A stretch of 64,000 nucleotides of DNA. Source: Euglena gracilis. Lineage: Eukaryota; Euglenida; Euglenophyceae; Euglenales. The notes below the pieces were generated by a model. The model was not told the origin of the DNA, did no database searches, and worked only from the letters and a program-made list of their open reading frames with translations. The translations under genes and the position numbers were made by a program. Of this stretch, positions 15,620-26,560 are shown piece by piece (positions within the stretch are counted from its first letter, which is position 1; the number at the start of each line of letters is the position of its first letter). Location of the stretch: positions 1,110,504-1,174,503 of the forward strand of contig CP154957.1 in NCBI GenBank assembly GCA_039621445.1, read 5' to 3'.

Positions 15620-17320
15620 CAGAGACAAGCCAGTGCATCAAGCAGACCTGTGTGTCTCCGTACAGACACTATGTGCTGGCCCGCAATCCAAAATCTTAAA
15701 TTGAAGGCTTTTTTGGTGTTTGGAGTATTTTTTCAAAGAAATAGCATGGTATAATAATACCAATAATACCATATTATAATACACCAAAGAAAGAGAGATT
15801 CTCATCTCTCATGTTCATCATGCATTAGTTCTCCAGGCGGTATCATTCCAACGAGGTTTTTTGGGGGTATCCATCAATTTTAGCACGAGCAACAAAATGC
15901 AGTTCACACAGGTTTGAGCTTGATTGGGGCATCCAGGGAAATGCATCCCAAAATGGCATTTTTTTCCTCGTTGCGGCTGGATGCCAAGCAATTATTGAAG
16001 AAATTGCCCAGCCCAGAGAAGCCATCACCTCTATGGGCGTAACCTTGAGGATTGTGGCAGCAGTTAACCCTGCAAACCCAATCTCTAACCTGCTGTGTGT
16101 GCCATTCACCATCTGGAACAGTATTTCACCTGCATTTGATGATATGGTGAAGAATTCATAAAAGCGGATTTTGCCTCTTCTGCAGCTGTTAAACACAGTG
16201 CATATTACAGGATTTTAGCAGTGCTGAAGGTTAACCCCCCCTCCCGGGGAGTCGGTCAGCGACTATGTGAATGCATGATCCCACCCAAATATAGGGGCTT
16301 TATGTTTGGGAGCACCGCCGCAGGAAATTATTACGTGGCAGATCGACAAATTCTACAAGACCTGAAAAAAAAAAGACCTGATGACTGGATGATGACAGGT
16401 TAGCCGGTGCTGGGGACCCTGACAGTTTTGTTTTAAGTCTGGACCCCACAGGTTCTCAGGCATGACACTTTCCTGTGAGGGGGGATTTTTGCCCAATCGG
16501 CTGGTTTTTTTCAGAGCAACTGACTGGTTTTTGGCCTGGACCCAGCCCGGGGGGGGGTCTGCAAAACACCATTTAAGTGGCCCGACGCCGAAGGTGCCAG
16601 AAAATACTTTTTGGGCTTTTTTTCCGTGTTTGCAGTCAAATTTCCGTTTGATTCCAGAGTTGCCGACCCTAGGGGGGGGGGGGGGGGAGTGACTGACTGA
16701 TTTTCTGAAAATTAAGACATTGAGTGGTTTTTGGAAGAGTGGAAGTGACCCCCCCCCGTGGATCAGTATTTGTATGGGCAGAATTTCAAGGCCCTCAGGG
16801 GGAAGGAGAGCTTTATATTTGGGGGCATTCAAACTTTTTGGGTGGCTCATGCAAACTTCGGCGGTTTTCAACTGCAGTCAAACACCAGTTTTTGGCCAAA
16901 TTTTGTCATGTACCTCTTATTTTTCCCAAAGGTGTGCAATTTTTTGTCAAAATGGAAGATTTTTTGGTGAAAAATTGCACCCAAATTTTTTCTGCTTTTC
17001 CCTGAATGGCACCATGGTCAGGGTCGTCCATATGAGGGGGGGACTTTATATTTTGTGGGTTGCATGCAAGATTTGCAAGCAACTTGAGTTTTTGCGTTTT
17101 CTTTGCATTTTTTTGCATTGCATATTTGGAGGGGCTTTTTTGCATATTTCCGCCCAAACACCATCGTTTGGCGCATCCAACTCTTTGACCACTGTCAACA
17201 CTTTGCTCGAGATGGGTTGATAACTGGGGAGGAAGGCAATTGTATGAAAGAGATTCCAAGAAAAGATTTTTGCAACGTGTCTAAAAACACACACATGCTT
17301 CTGTGTGGGATTCAAAGAAG
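15620..17320. other. mTERF gene intron with element debris
   Basis: It contains a frame near 15950-16160 without good splice support, and a G/C-run segment at 16440-16700. That segment has the words GGCATGACA (inverse of a motif at 20190) and GACGCCGAAGGTGCC. Given the mTERF repeat length, about a dozen residues are missing between the flanking exons, so a small unseen exon may lie here. Confidence 0.4.
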
Positions 17321-17432
17321 GAATTGCTCTCTGCTCCCATTCATTGACTTTGAGCTTGGACAACCTGCAAGCCACAGCGCAATATTTGAAGGACCTTGGT
17401 GTGGACGTGCCGCACAGTCTCCTGCCCTTAAA
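17321..17432 (+). CDS. mTERF-family exon 2 (one repeat)
   Basis: The frame reads GIALCSHSLTLSLDNLQATA, then QYLKDLGVDVPHSLL, a textbook mTERF repeat (LSLDNLQATAQYLKDLGVD). AG at 17316-17317 or 17319-17320 gives a phase 1 start that matches the exit of the previous exon. An in-frame stop follows PLN at about 17433, and no good GT donor with matching phase was found before it. Either the exon uses an unusual donor or this copy is decaying. Confidence 0.7.
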
Positions 17433-17579
17433 CTAAATTATGTCTCTATTTTTAGGTGAAGAGCTGAGAATGGAATGAGTTAATCCCATATTTGCGCTGA
17501 GCTCTTCATACGCCAAAGCCTTTTTCTTTTGGTTTTGGTTTCCACCCTCCCTCCCAGTTTCCACACTCCCTCCAGGTTC

Positions 17580-17880
17580 CCCAGCAGTCAATTGCTTAAG
17601 CACTGGCCCCCCTGGGGGGGGGTAGGCCACTCTGGGATCCAAAGAAATTTGACCAAAAACATGAAAAAAAAGGCCCAAAAAATTTTCCGGCGCCTTCGGC
17701 ACCGGGTCACTTTAGTGGTTTTTTTTGCCCACCCCCCCGGGGGGGGGGGAGGGGCCAAAAACTAGTCAGTCACTCCGAAAAAGCCAGTCACCCCCAGAGG
17801 GGTGACTGGCTGGTTTCCCAAAAAAAAAAGTGACTGACTGGTTTTTCGAAAAGTGGAGTGACCTGGGGTCGGTAATAAAA
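17580..17880. repeat. G/C-run hairpin element debris
   Basis: C/G blocks flank the hairpin CGGCGCCTTCGGCACC (17689-17704). It is followed by repeated GACTGGCTGGTTT and AGTCACTCC words in both orientations (17763-17870). No ends were defined. Confidence 0.45.
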
Positions 17881-18235
17881 GTGTATGTTCCCCAGTCTTC
17901 TTGGTTCTAAAGTGTTGTGTGGATATTTTTAGAATCAGAGATTTTTTAAAAAGAATTGGATCTCCAAGGGTAGGGGTGAGTCTGCCGGGCCCTCTTCCCC
18001 GGGGGGGGGGGTCGGGCACTATAGGTGGTGGATCTCGCATTTAAGCTTTTTTTGGTCGGTGTGCACATTTTCGCACTTCGACAAAAATACAAAGGATGAG
18101 AGCGAAAGGGAGTGATGAAATCCAAGCGAATTATCATTTTGGACCTGGCTCACCCAGAATTGCTGTGTTTTTGTTTTACTATCAGCATGGCACGAAAAAA
18201 CCCCCAAAGGCACCCACAAAAGCACCAAAGCCCCG

Positions 18236-18308
18236 GTGCCGTCACCCCCTTTTTGTGCGATGTGGCTCTCCCCACCGATTGTTAGCAGACGTTGGTGTCT
18301 CCCTCCAG
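18236..18308 (+). CDS. Weak mTERF-like exon candidate
   Basis: The frame reads CRHPLFVRCGSPHRLLADVG, then VSLQ, before a CAG|GTCATT donor at 18309. HRLLADVGVSLQ recalls the helix-Leu-x-x-x-Gly-Val part of an mTERF repeat, and it lies in the right order between firmer exons. The repeat is too short by several residues and the acceptor is unclear. Confidence 0.25.
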
Positions 18309-18399
18309 GTCATTGTGTAGTGATGAAACGAGAGAGGGGATCATACAACGTTCTGGGGAATGATTTATTACAGCCGTGGTTAAACAAAGAAATAATGTC

Positions 18400-19150
18400 G
18401 ATGTGTGCAATTTCGCATATCAACCCTCCAGGGTGCCCCCAACAACGGCCATAAACACCCAGAATCCACACTGCTGAAAGCAGTGCGAGTTGGGGACAGA
18501 AGATGAGGTCGGTTTGCGCACATGTGTGCCAATGTGTGCGCATTTGTGCTCACCGACGTCGTGTGTATCTGTGCAAAGGATTTGCGATCAAGCATCGCGG
18601 CGCTAAAACCTCGCTCATGACGCAGTCTCACTGTGAAAACAGAAAGAAATGCATTGAAAAAACATTCACATCAAATACCAGGTCAGAATATAAAAAAAGT
18701 GTTGCAAAGGTTTTGAATCCACATTGGTTGGTGTGTGCAACTGCGCACACCAACAGTCAAGGACGAAGAGACCTCCGAATACAGAGGCAAAAACAAAGGT
18801 CTATTTACAAGCCGCCGTTCTTCATTGCACATTGCGATCATTAGCCATTCAAAAAGCCTTAAAAGCAGGTGTTATTTTTCATGTGGTTACGTAAAAAAAA
18901 TTGGGCACATTTCCCTAACTTCAGATAAAGATGGTTAGTGTGCACATTTGCTCACACTGACCATTTGTATATTTGCATACACCGCATTGCTCACACAGAC
19001 CATTTGTGCATTTACGTACACTTTGTGTGTGTAAGTGATTGATGTACGCATTTGTGCAAACCAACTTACTTTTTTGTGTGTGATTGGTGTGCGCAGATGC
19101 AAATGTGCGTCGGTGTGCACAAATGCATACATCGACCTTCATTTCAATAA
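18400..19150. repeat. Cluster of ~20-bp quasi-palindromes
   Basis: A succession of short inverted repeats lies at irregular spacing: GTGTGCAACTGCGCACACC, GTGCGCATTTGTGCTCACC, GTTTGCGCACATGTGTGCC and GTACGCATTTGTGCAAACC. All are based on GTGTGCnn..nnGCACAC with variable arms. Similar clusters are at 23655-23756, 24660-24850, 35545-35830 and 41460-41560. No coding function is seen. Confidence 0.7.
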
Positions 19151-19159
19151 ATTCGTTTG

Positions 19160-20170
19160 CACGAAGGTTTCAGTTGCCACATACATATTTCGTCCATTAA
19201 AAGCAGCAGTTTCGAAATGGTTCTTGCATGCCATAATCATTGTCTAATTCAACTGCACATTGCATCGTCCAATGCTGGCATCGCTCGGCATCAAACCAGT
19301 GTGCAACACCTGGCAAGCGTGGGCAGCACAAACACACCAACACCCATGTTCTCAATAGCCAGTGTGGGTAACCTACCTGTTTGACAGACAGAAACACGAA
19401 GCCGTCGCTACAGACGTATCACACAGCTCGTTAGGATAATTAGTTTGAAACCTTCGTGTTTCTTAACTTGCATTGTGAGGTGTGTATCTACCATTTTTTT
19501 TTGTTTTTCCAGGTGCGGTCGGCGGGTTTAAGATGTTAGTAAAAATGGTTTTTGGCTCTGCCCCTCGGGGAGGAGGGGCTCGTCCAGGAATGCCGGAAGT
19601 GGCCACCCAGCGCCGAAGTCGCTGGGCTTTTTTTTTGGATTTTGTCCAAATTCCATTTATTTTGAGCCATTTTTGGCCGAGTGGCCAGAGTGACCGACCC
19701 TGAGGCGGGGAAGGTGACTTTTTTCCCCTTGAAAGTGAGCAGTGCCCCTCCCCCAGTCTTTGGAGAGAAGGTCCAAATTAGCATCTTTTTTTTCCAGCCA
19801 GCACCTTTTTTCCAGCTGGTTGCCTGAATATTTGAAAGTGTTGAGTCTGAACAGGGGTATGTTTCAAGTCACTCCAGGCAACAATAAAGGAGAAAGAGGT
19901 GACCAGGTGTGCTGAGAGAAGCAGTTGTGACAGACGTGTGGGTGACATTGGTGACCTCCAAGCCAGTCCCAGGGGGTGTTCCATAAACAGTCCCCTCAGG
20001 GGTTCCTCTGGTGATACACATTGCAGGTTGACTGATGCAGAAGGTTGTGCGAAGAGCCCACGCAGCTTCATGCCAATGGATGCCACTTGCAGGAAGTTGG
20101 GTTGTGCTTTACTGCCTCCGTCCTGCACGCTACATGTCCCTGCCAGCATTTGTCAATTGTCCACATTTAC
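19160..20170. other. mTERF gene intron, no supported exon
   Basis: Frames such as VQHLASVG (about 19300) have an mTERF flavour but no splice support. The segment 19785-19815 (CCAGCCAGCACC, TTTTCCAGCTGG) matches the end of another element family (41800, 48040). Confidence 0.35.
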
Positions 20171-20179
20171 CCCCCCCCC

Positions 20180-20420
20180 GGGAAACTGTCATGCCTGAGA
20201 ACCTGTCAGGGTCCCGCCCGGGAACCTGTCAGGGTCCCTGTCACCGGACAAGATGTCAGCATCAGAAGTTGTCAGGTCTCTGGTACTGGCCAACCTGTCA
20301 GGATCATTCTTCATTGATTTTCCCTTGAAATGCCCTACCTGGGAAACTGTCAGGGACGGCCAACCTGTCATAATAGGAAGTTATCAGGGCCCCCGGTGCT
20401 GGCCAACCTGTCAGGTGGGG
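20180..20420. repeat. CTGTCAGG-rich repeat
   Basis: About nine copies of CTGTCAGGG, CTGTCATGC or TTGTCAGG are spaced 15-40 bp apart, often preceded by GGGAACC or GGCCAAC. The same phrase GAAACTGTCATGCC(T/G)GAGAAC-type end recurs at 62130, and in inverse orientation at 16445-16470. The likely origin is a TIR-element end with internal repeats. Confidence 0.6.
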
Positions 20421-20693
20421 GGGGGGAGGCCAAATTTGGGTATAAATGCCATTCAACGTTATTACTAATAATGGCATAATATGATTATACAACTGTTGGT
20501 AATAGACCCCCCCGGGGGCGGTCGACTGGTTTTTTCAGAATCACTGACTGATGCAGGCACCATCCCCTTTTTGGGTCCCGTCCAGGTCCGACTCACGCAT
20601 ATTTCTATTCAAAATCGCCATTTTCAGCAGCTTCGTTTTCCAGGTGGGTGTCAATACTGTTGGCTGCCAAAGAAACAGTGACACACAAGTGAG

Positions 20694-20800
20694 GTTGTGT
20701 GACCTGCGCCCCTAGCTTGCTGGGTTTCCGTCCAGAATCACTTCAACAGCGAGTACAATTCCTCTCCCAGAATGGACTGGACGTGGTCCGCCACACAAGG
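20694..20800 (+). CDS. mTERF-family exon (one full repeat)
   Basis: The frame reads CVTCAPSLLGFRPESLQQRV, then QFLSQNGLDVVRHTRQL. It has the canonical Pro-x-Leu-Leu, hydrophobic helix and FLxxxGLD spacing of an mTERF repeat. AG at 20692-20693 gives phase 1 and keeps the conserved Pro; an alternative acceptor CCCCTAG at 20715 would lose it. A stop follows at about 20807. Possible exits are GT at 20783 (phase 0) or a non-canonical AAG|GCAACT at 20800. Confidence 0.75.
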
Positions 20801-20929
20801 CAACTCTGAAAATGTCAATCATCCCCTCAAAATTGATAGCGCCCCTCCCTCCCCCCCTTTATCAGTGAGGCTGTCATATCTGAGCAAATTCTGGCAATAT
20901 CTGCTATGCAGCGGCAAAATAATTCATAG

Positions 20930-21520
20930 GAAAGACCAACCAATTTTTGAGAGTGTGCATGGTTTGAATTTTGGGCAGTGGAAATCCAGCATTATCGATG
21001 AGGTTGTCAGATGTGAACATTCAAGTAGCCAGTGTGCTGGAAAGAAAGCAGCAAGGTTAGCTTTATGTTTGAATTTTTGCTGAAAAATTTTGTTAAACTT
21101 TTTTCTGGGCCGCAAAAAGTCAAAATGTGTGTAGATTTGAAGATGAAATTTTGGGGATAATATTGTATAAAGGTGTGTGCCAATGGGAGATTCTCGTTGA
21201 ATTGTTGTGGACACTAATGGAAATTGCCACCCCACAATTACCTCAATGATTTTGACTGGAAGCCAACCAATACTGCTTTGGAAACGTCCATCTTTTTGGT
21301 GAAACGTTCTTCAGTATCAACGTATTTTTTCCCAAATTCAAATTTATATTTTTTTTGACATTTTAAAGTTTGAATATTACACCGACCCTTTGCCCACCCT
21401 TTGAACGATAGGGCGGTCCCCTGCAAAAAAAAATGCTGCTCCTTATGGTCCGCCCAATTTTTATTGTTCATTGTGTGGTATTTTTGGGGGACGCATTTTT
21501 GGGGTCCACGTTCCCTTGCC
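20930..21520. other. mTERF gene intron
   Basis: No supported exon, terminal repeat or RNA gene was recognised. The sequence is AT-rich without G/C-run blocks, unlike neighbouring introns. Confidence 0.4.
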
Positions 21521-21529
21521 CTCCGCCAG

Positions 21530-21607
21530 TGTCACAAACAGTTGCTTTGGCTCCTCGCAAACAGTTGTCCTGCGATTTTGTATTGCAGTGTCAGCCGCTG
21601 TTTTGAT
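21530..21607 (+). CDS. mTERF-family exon (short)
   Basis: A pyrimidine tract ending CCCTCCGCCAG leads into CHKQLLWLLANSCPAILYCS and then VSRCFD, which matches the mTERF pattern xCPxILxxSV. A GAT|GTCTTT donor at 21608 gives phase 0 at both ends, matching the phase 0 entry of the next exon. It is short, so support rests on motif order and phase. Confidence 0.5.
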
Positions 21608-22332
21608 GTCTTTTTGATTGTGGGGGACGGTGAAGCACAGGGGAAGTTGCAATTAAAATCAACTGGGGCTTGGGCTCAGTTATAAAGGCTACCATAACGG
21701 GGAATTTTAAATCATTTTTAAAAATCGGACAGGCGAAGTCCGATTTTTTATCTTCGCTCCTTGCCAAGATGATTGCCATCGATCACCCCAGGCCACTGCC
21801 AGGCCTGATTGTCTGGAATCTGTCGTTTGTGTGGCAGTCTTCAGGGAGGGAGGAGCATCATCTGGTGTATCATCTATGGTTTATTAGAGTATATTTGAAC
21901 TACACCACACATTGAATTATCGAACAGCTGTTGCATTTTGGCCAAATTGGGCTCATTTTAGGCTTTACAACAAAGCCCAAAGCATGGTATTATGCCCAAA
22001 TTTCATCACAAAAACTGCAAAAAAACATGGACAAAAGCATTAAACATGTGCATTGCATTGCATCCCGCTGCGTTGGGGATGTTTTTTTCCAGTTATGAAA
22101 GATTGGAACCGGAACGGTTGCTGCTGTAGATGTTTTTGGTTAAAGAGATCCAAGATTTTTGCACAACCAGCAATAATCAATCCTTCTCACCCAAACCAGA
22201 GGGCATCGTTTGTGTTCCCAATCTATCGCTATTCCACCGCTGTCCTGTTGCCAAACACTGAGGGGAGTGTAGTGGCAAACAATGGGGTGAGTCCCGTGCT
22301 TAGATCTCTTTTTCCCCCCTCCACTACGTCAG

Positions 22333-22471
22333 GGCTGTGGCCCTGAGCGAAAGCTGCAGCCCCTCATAGCGTTTGTGGAGGAGGAGATGGGTCGGCCCAA
22401 GCTGGAGTTGAACAACAGTGGGACCATTTGGCAATATAACCTGGAGGGGAGATTGCGGCCTCAGCCAGGGG
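22333..22471 (+). CDS. mTERF-family exon, C-terminal motif
   Basis: The acceptor is CCACTACGTCAG (ending 22332), phase 0. The frame reads GCGPERKLQPLIAFVEEEMG, RPKLELNNSGTIWQYNLEGR and LRPQ. The pattern 'FVEEEMG... W-Q-Y-N-LEGRLRP' corresponds to the final mTERF motif (FLxEExG...YSLExRLxPR) that normally ends the repeat domain. The donor GGGG|GTGTGT at 22472 is phase 1. If it is unused, the frame runs to a stop near 22627. With the exons at 15248, 17321, 20694 and 21530 this makes one plus-strand gene of at least 7 kb with ordered mTERF repeats. Confidence 0.7.
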
Positions 22472-22599
22472 GTGTGTGGAATTTGGTCATGTGTGCATGT
22501 TTGCTTTCTTTTTCTGCTTGCTGCCTTGCAACAACAGCTGAGTATGTTCTTTTTCAAAATAAATTAACCTTAGGCAACCTAATTCGCACTTCAGCTTTT

Positions 22600-22752
22600 T
22601 CGTGTTTATTTGTGCCACCTCGCAAATGAACAGAATTTTTTATTTCGGCTGTGCAACGCCGGGGGGGGGGGGGGTTGCAGACACGGCGACAAGAGAGCAC
22701 AAAAAATGAGTAATTTTTTGTTTTTGGGGGGTGTAACCCCAGGTACTTTGAC
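22600..22752. repeat. Interspersed repeat shared with 28380-28600
   Basis: The words CGACAAGAGAG(C/T), GCAAAAAATGA and TTCGGCTGTG occur in the same order at 28450-28505. The right-hand continuation (GAAACCCCC(A/G)GCAC-like words, 23215 and 28590) follows after the TIR element inserted at 22753. The copy at 22600-23300 therefore appears split by that insertion. Confidence 0.55.
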
Positions 22753-23168
22753 CAGGGTTTGATATAAGGAGGGCGTACATGGTTTAGGTGGGGGTGTCCC
22801 CCCCACCCCCCCCCCCCCTCCTGGCCCGCAGGGGGGTCCGGACCACCCCCCCCCCCACCTGCCAGGGGGGTCCGGACCGACCTTGGGGGGGTATCCGGGA
22901 TCCCCCCCCCCGAAAAAGGGTCGATTTTTTCCTCTGGCGCTTTGCGCCGAAAATTTTTTGCATTTTTGGCACATTTTTGCCCAAAAAGTGCCCCAAATGG
23001 CACTTTTGGTCATTTTGGGGGGTCAAAAAAGTTTCGGCCCGGCGCTTCGCTCACCCAGACCGCGCCACTGTTTAGGTGGGGGGTGTCCCCCCCACCCCCC
23101 CCTCCTGGCCCGCAGGGGGGGTCCGGACCACCGCCCCCCCCCCCCACCTGTCCTTATATCGAACCCTC
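22753..23168. mobile_element. hAT-like TIR element, family H copy 1, 416 bp
   Basis: The left TIR CAGGGTTTGATATAAGGA mirrors the right TCCTTATATCGAACCCT with one mismatch. Exact 8-bp duplications ACTTTGAC flank it (22745-22752 and 23169-23176). The interior has C/G-run blocks beside GGTCCGGACC palindromes, the hairpin GGCGCTTTGCGCC (22936-22948), and CATTTTTGGC repeats. It is non-coding. The CAGGG terminus plus 8-bp TSD fits hAT. Confidence 0.93.
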
Positions 23169-23518
23169 ACTTTGACGAAAGATTGTGTTTTAGGGGGGAA
23201 ATGGGCTTCACACCTTGAAACCCCCAGGACCTTCCTCCCCGGGAGTGACAAAATCACAAAAAAGCGGCAAAGGACCGGGACCTTTACCGCCCTTCTTTCC
23301 TTCTTTCTCCTTTCGGCTGTTTCCCCAGGTGTCCCCGAACAACTGGCGATGTGCATCCTGGGTTTTTGGCATACTGCTTCTCTTGTGGCGCCTTGGTGTT
23401 GTGTTTTTGAAGCACTTGGCAAATCGTGGGGTGGGAATGCCAGGGTCTCTGTGTGTGGTGTGACCAAGCCACAGGAAGGGCATTGGGGAAGGAGGATGGG
23501 TGCAGGGGGGAAGAAATG

Positions 23519-23597
23519 AGGTGTACAGGGATTGAAAAGGATGGACCCAACTTAATGGGGTGTACAGGGATTGAAAAGGATGGACCCAACTTACACT
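23519..23597. repeat. 39-bp tandem duplication
   Basis: GGTGTACAGGGATTGAAAAG and the following 19 bp occur twice head to tail. Confidence 0.9.
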
Positions 23598-23654
23598 TGG
23601 GATCCGCACAACCAATTCTGTTGCAAAGAAAGCGGAAGAAGAAGCGCACAAATT

Positions 23655-23756
23655 TGAATGACAAAAATTGTGTCCATGGGAGCGAAAGTGAGCATGAGCA
23701 AACTTTGTTTGTGTGCGCTTTCGCGCCCATGGACACAATTTTGTTCTGGCACCCAT
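23655..23756. repeat. Imperfect hairpin GTCCATGG...CCATGGAC
   Basis: TGTGTCCATGGGAGCGAAAG is inverted 40 bp later as CTTTCGCGCCCATGGACACA, giving a stem of about 20 bp. The enclosed GAGCATGAGCAAAC and GTTTGTGTGCGC repeat the quasi-palindrome theme of 18400-19150. Confidence 0.7.
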
Positions 23757-23953
23757 TGATCTGACGCCGTCGATAAACAGTGTGACATAAATGCCTGCAG
23801 TTGATCAATCACCCACGCAAGTCTCAGCAAGGGGGGCCGGCTCAGACCCGACCACCTGTGGGCTTTTGAACTGGAATTGAGAACGACGTAGTCTCGCCCC
23901 GGCAATGGAAACAGACGGTACTGAAAATACACACAATCGTCAAAGGCTAGAGA

Positions 23954-24219
23954 CAGGGTTTTTTAAGTCTTGGGGTAGGGTGGGTGGGTTTGGCCAAGCC
24001 CCCCGGGGGGGGGGTCCCCCAGAGGAGTGGGATATGCTTTTTGGTGCCGAAGGTGCCAAAATTTTTTGAAAAGATGCTATTTTCAGCATTTTCACGTTTT
24101 TGGGCCATTTTTGGGGGGAAGTGAGTGGGTCCCCTGGGACCGCCCCTGGGGGGGCCCCTCCCCAGAGGGTGGGTGGGTGGGGGAACCCCCCTCCCCCCAG
24201 TCTTGAAAGAAAACCCCTG
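23954..24219. mobile_element. hAT-like TIR element, family V copy 1, 266 bp
   Basis: The left end CAGGGTTTTTTAAGTCTTGG is mirrored by CCAGTCTTGAAAGAAAACCC CTG on the right. The flanks GCTAGAGA (23946) and GCCAGTGA (24220) agree at 6 of 8 positions, an aged TSD. The interior has G/C-run blocks, a GTGGGATAT phrase and the decayed hairpin GGTGCCGAAGGTGCC. Copies lie at 47771, 55077 and (partial) 58790. Confidence 0.75.
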
Positions 24220-24227
24220 GCCAGTGA

Positions 24228-25317
24228 ATTGCAGGCAGCACAGGTGGTTCATTTGACCTGAAGCGCGCGTCATGTTGTTGGTGGTTCATTAGCGCAAATG
24301 AACCACCAATGGATTAGGCATCACTGTGCTCTCCAACAACCACCTTCATTGGCTTCTGCCACCTTCACTGGGGAGATGACGTGGTGCCAGTTCATGGCGA
24401 CCGGCAGCCGGAGAAAGCCCTCAAAAACCCATTATTTTGTGTGCAGGAAGTGTTGAACCTTTTCCACTCGATGAAAATGAACGTGGTGGGATTTGCCACC
24501 CACAAATTATGCGCAAAAACTGCTTTGCATGTTTTCCAAGTGAAGAAATAGGGAAACACGGCGGAGGTCACCGGAAAACGGACTCTGGCCCGACGCATCT
24601 GGGTATTTCAGGGACCAAATTTTTTGTAATGCAGTGCTGTTGCAGAAAAGCGTTGAACAGTTGCATTTCATCAATTCGCCAAAGCGCGCACCAACACGGA
24701 TCATGTTCAATGACATCAAAGAATTGTGATAATATTGAATTGGTGCGCGCTTTAGCGCCCATAAGCTTCTCCAAGTGGGATGGTGCGCGCGTTTTCGCCA
24801 GTGCACGCACCAATAGCGTGTGCGTGCCTTGGCGTGCACCAACCGCTTCCTCAAAAACAGAACAGGTTGTCACACCACAGCCTTTTCCAAAACACATTTC
24901 AAAAGTGGCATAGTCTCAGACAGGTTTTTTTGGTGTGGTCATGAGCTAATTTCACCGCACATCCCATTTCCAAATGATGTTATATTGCTCCGTGTCTTAA
25001 CGAACTGCTGCACTCTGGCTCCTTGAGGCGGCGCGTCAGCACCAATACCAATTGCCATACCAGCGGGGGTGTGCTTCCCACCTGTTGACGTCCGAGAGCA
25101 CCAATTTCGTCCTCGGCATTGTTTGTCTCACTCGGTACGGAACATGCGTACCAAACTACCTGGAGTTACAGCCCTCTAACGAAAGGTTGCAGCAGTTCAT
25201 AAATTGTTTCCGTGAGTCAGAGTACTGGGTGCCAGGGTTCAATGAAAATGGTGAATTTGCGCATTTAGCACCCATTCTCCAGGAAAAACCCTTAAGTGCG
25301 AATTAGGCCGCCTAAGT
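24228..25317. repeat. Palindrome cluster and family T element end
   Basis: The hairpin GGTGGTTCATTAGCGCAAATG/AACCACC is at 24278-24306. Quasi-palindromes with GTGCGCGC cores lie at 24680-24850. The right part (25030-25317) is collinear with 35899-36190: both have CATAAAT(T/C)GTGTT-like words, and end in TTAAGTGCGAATTAGGCCGC or its variant. No gene was seen. Confidence 0.55.
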
Positions 25318-25509
25318 TGTTTGATTTGTTTATCTTACAACGTCCAAATCCCCCCCAAACAGAATTTCCTGGGTTTCATGTTTGTTTGAAACTCAAACAC
25401 AAGTCAATTTTCACACCAATTTTAAGGCAACATTTTTTTCTCAGCGCCAATTTTTTTAGGTGGGTAAGGGAGTTCACCAGGTTTTGAATAGTGCTGAGTT
25501 CTTGGTGGG

Positions 25510-26300
25510 ACTGACGGGTAATGGCAGGCTCAAAAACACTCATTTTGGGTTCGGAAACAGGTTTTCCGGGTCCGGGAGGCCAAAAAACATTGTTTCGGAT
25601 TTTGGCCTGTTTTGATTTAGCCGTTTTCAGCCATTTTTGGGTCGAAAAGTCGAAAAAAATCAAAAAAAATTGCCCAAAACGATGTTTTTTTTTGGCCACC
25701 CAGACCAGGAAAACCTGTTTTCTAGCCGAAAATGAGCGTTTTTCGACCCGCCAGCGCCCCATTTTGGGCCCGAACCCCATTGATTTTCGGTCAAAAACGG
25801 GTCAAAAAAGTTGGAAAAAATCAGAAGAGAATTTTTTTGTCCGAAAGCATGTTTTTGGTTGGGCCTCCCGGACCCGGAAAACCTGTTTTTGAGCCAAAAA
25901 TGAGCGTTTTTCGACCCGCCATCCCCCCGTTTTGGGCCCATTTTAAGTTACGGCCATTTTTTTGGCCCATTTTGTACATTTTTTGGCCTGATTTGACTTA
26001 GCCGTTTTTAGACATTTTTGGGTCAAAAAGTCGGGGAAAAATTGAAAAAAAAATTACCAGAAACGATGTTTTTTGGCCTCCTGGACCCGGAAACCTGTTT
26101 TTGAGCCGAAAAGGAGCGTTTTTCGACCCGACAGCGCTGGTTTTGGGCCCGAGTTGCGGCCATTTTTCGGCCATTTTTGGCCATTTTGTATAGCTTTTGG
26201 CTTGTTTTGACTTAGCCGTATAAAATTGAAATAAAATTGCCCGAAAGCATGTTTTTTTGGCCTCCCGGACCCGGAAACCCGGTTTTTGAGCCAAAAATGA
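25510..26300. repeat. ~180-bp tandem array with one inverted unit
   Basis: Units share GGACCCGGAAA(A)CCTG, GAGCC(G/A)AAAATGAGCG and TTTTTCGACCCG, at about 25700, 25870, 26086 and 26269. The first unit (25510-25690) is in the opposite orientation. No coding potential. Confidence 0.75.
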
Positions 26301-26560
26301 GCGTTTTTTGGGTCAATTTTCGCTAATTTGGGGGCTATTTATCACCGATTTGGCAAACATTGGGGTGATTGGGGCCTTTTTGAGCAGATTTTCTGGCATT
26401 TTTGGCCATTTTGCACTTTTTGGTGATTTTGGGTCATTTTTTCACAATATTTTGTGGACATTGTTGGCGTTTTTGGGCAATTTTTGGTTATTTTGGTTGT
26501 TTTTTGGGGCTTTTGTGGCCATTTTTTTGGGCTTTTGTGGTTAATTTGGCTTGGTCAGCA

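Noticed and set aside
15843-16196. Open frames in the first mTERF intron, including one reading AAGCQAIIEEIAQPREA on the plus strand
   Set aside because: No matching splice sites and no mTERF motif. The overlapping minus frame is equally open.
25510-26300. Interpretation of the tandem array as a coding repeat
   Set aside because: Units contain stops in all frames and include one inverted unit.
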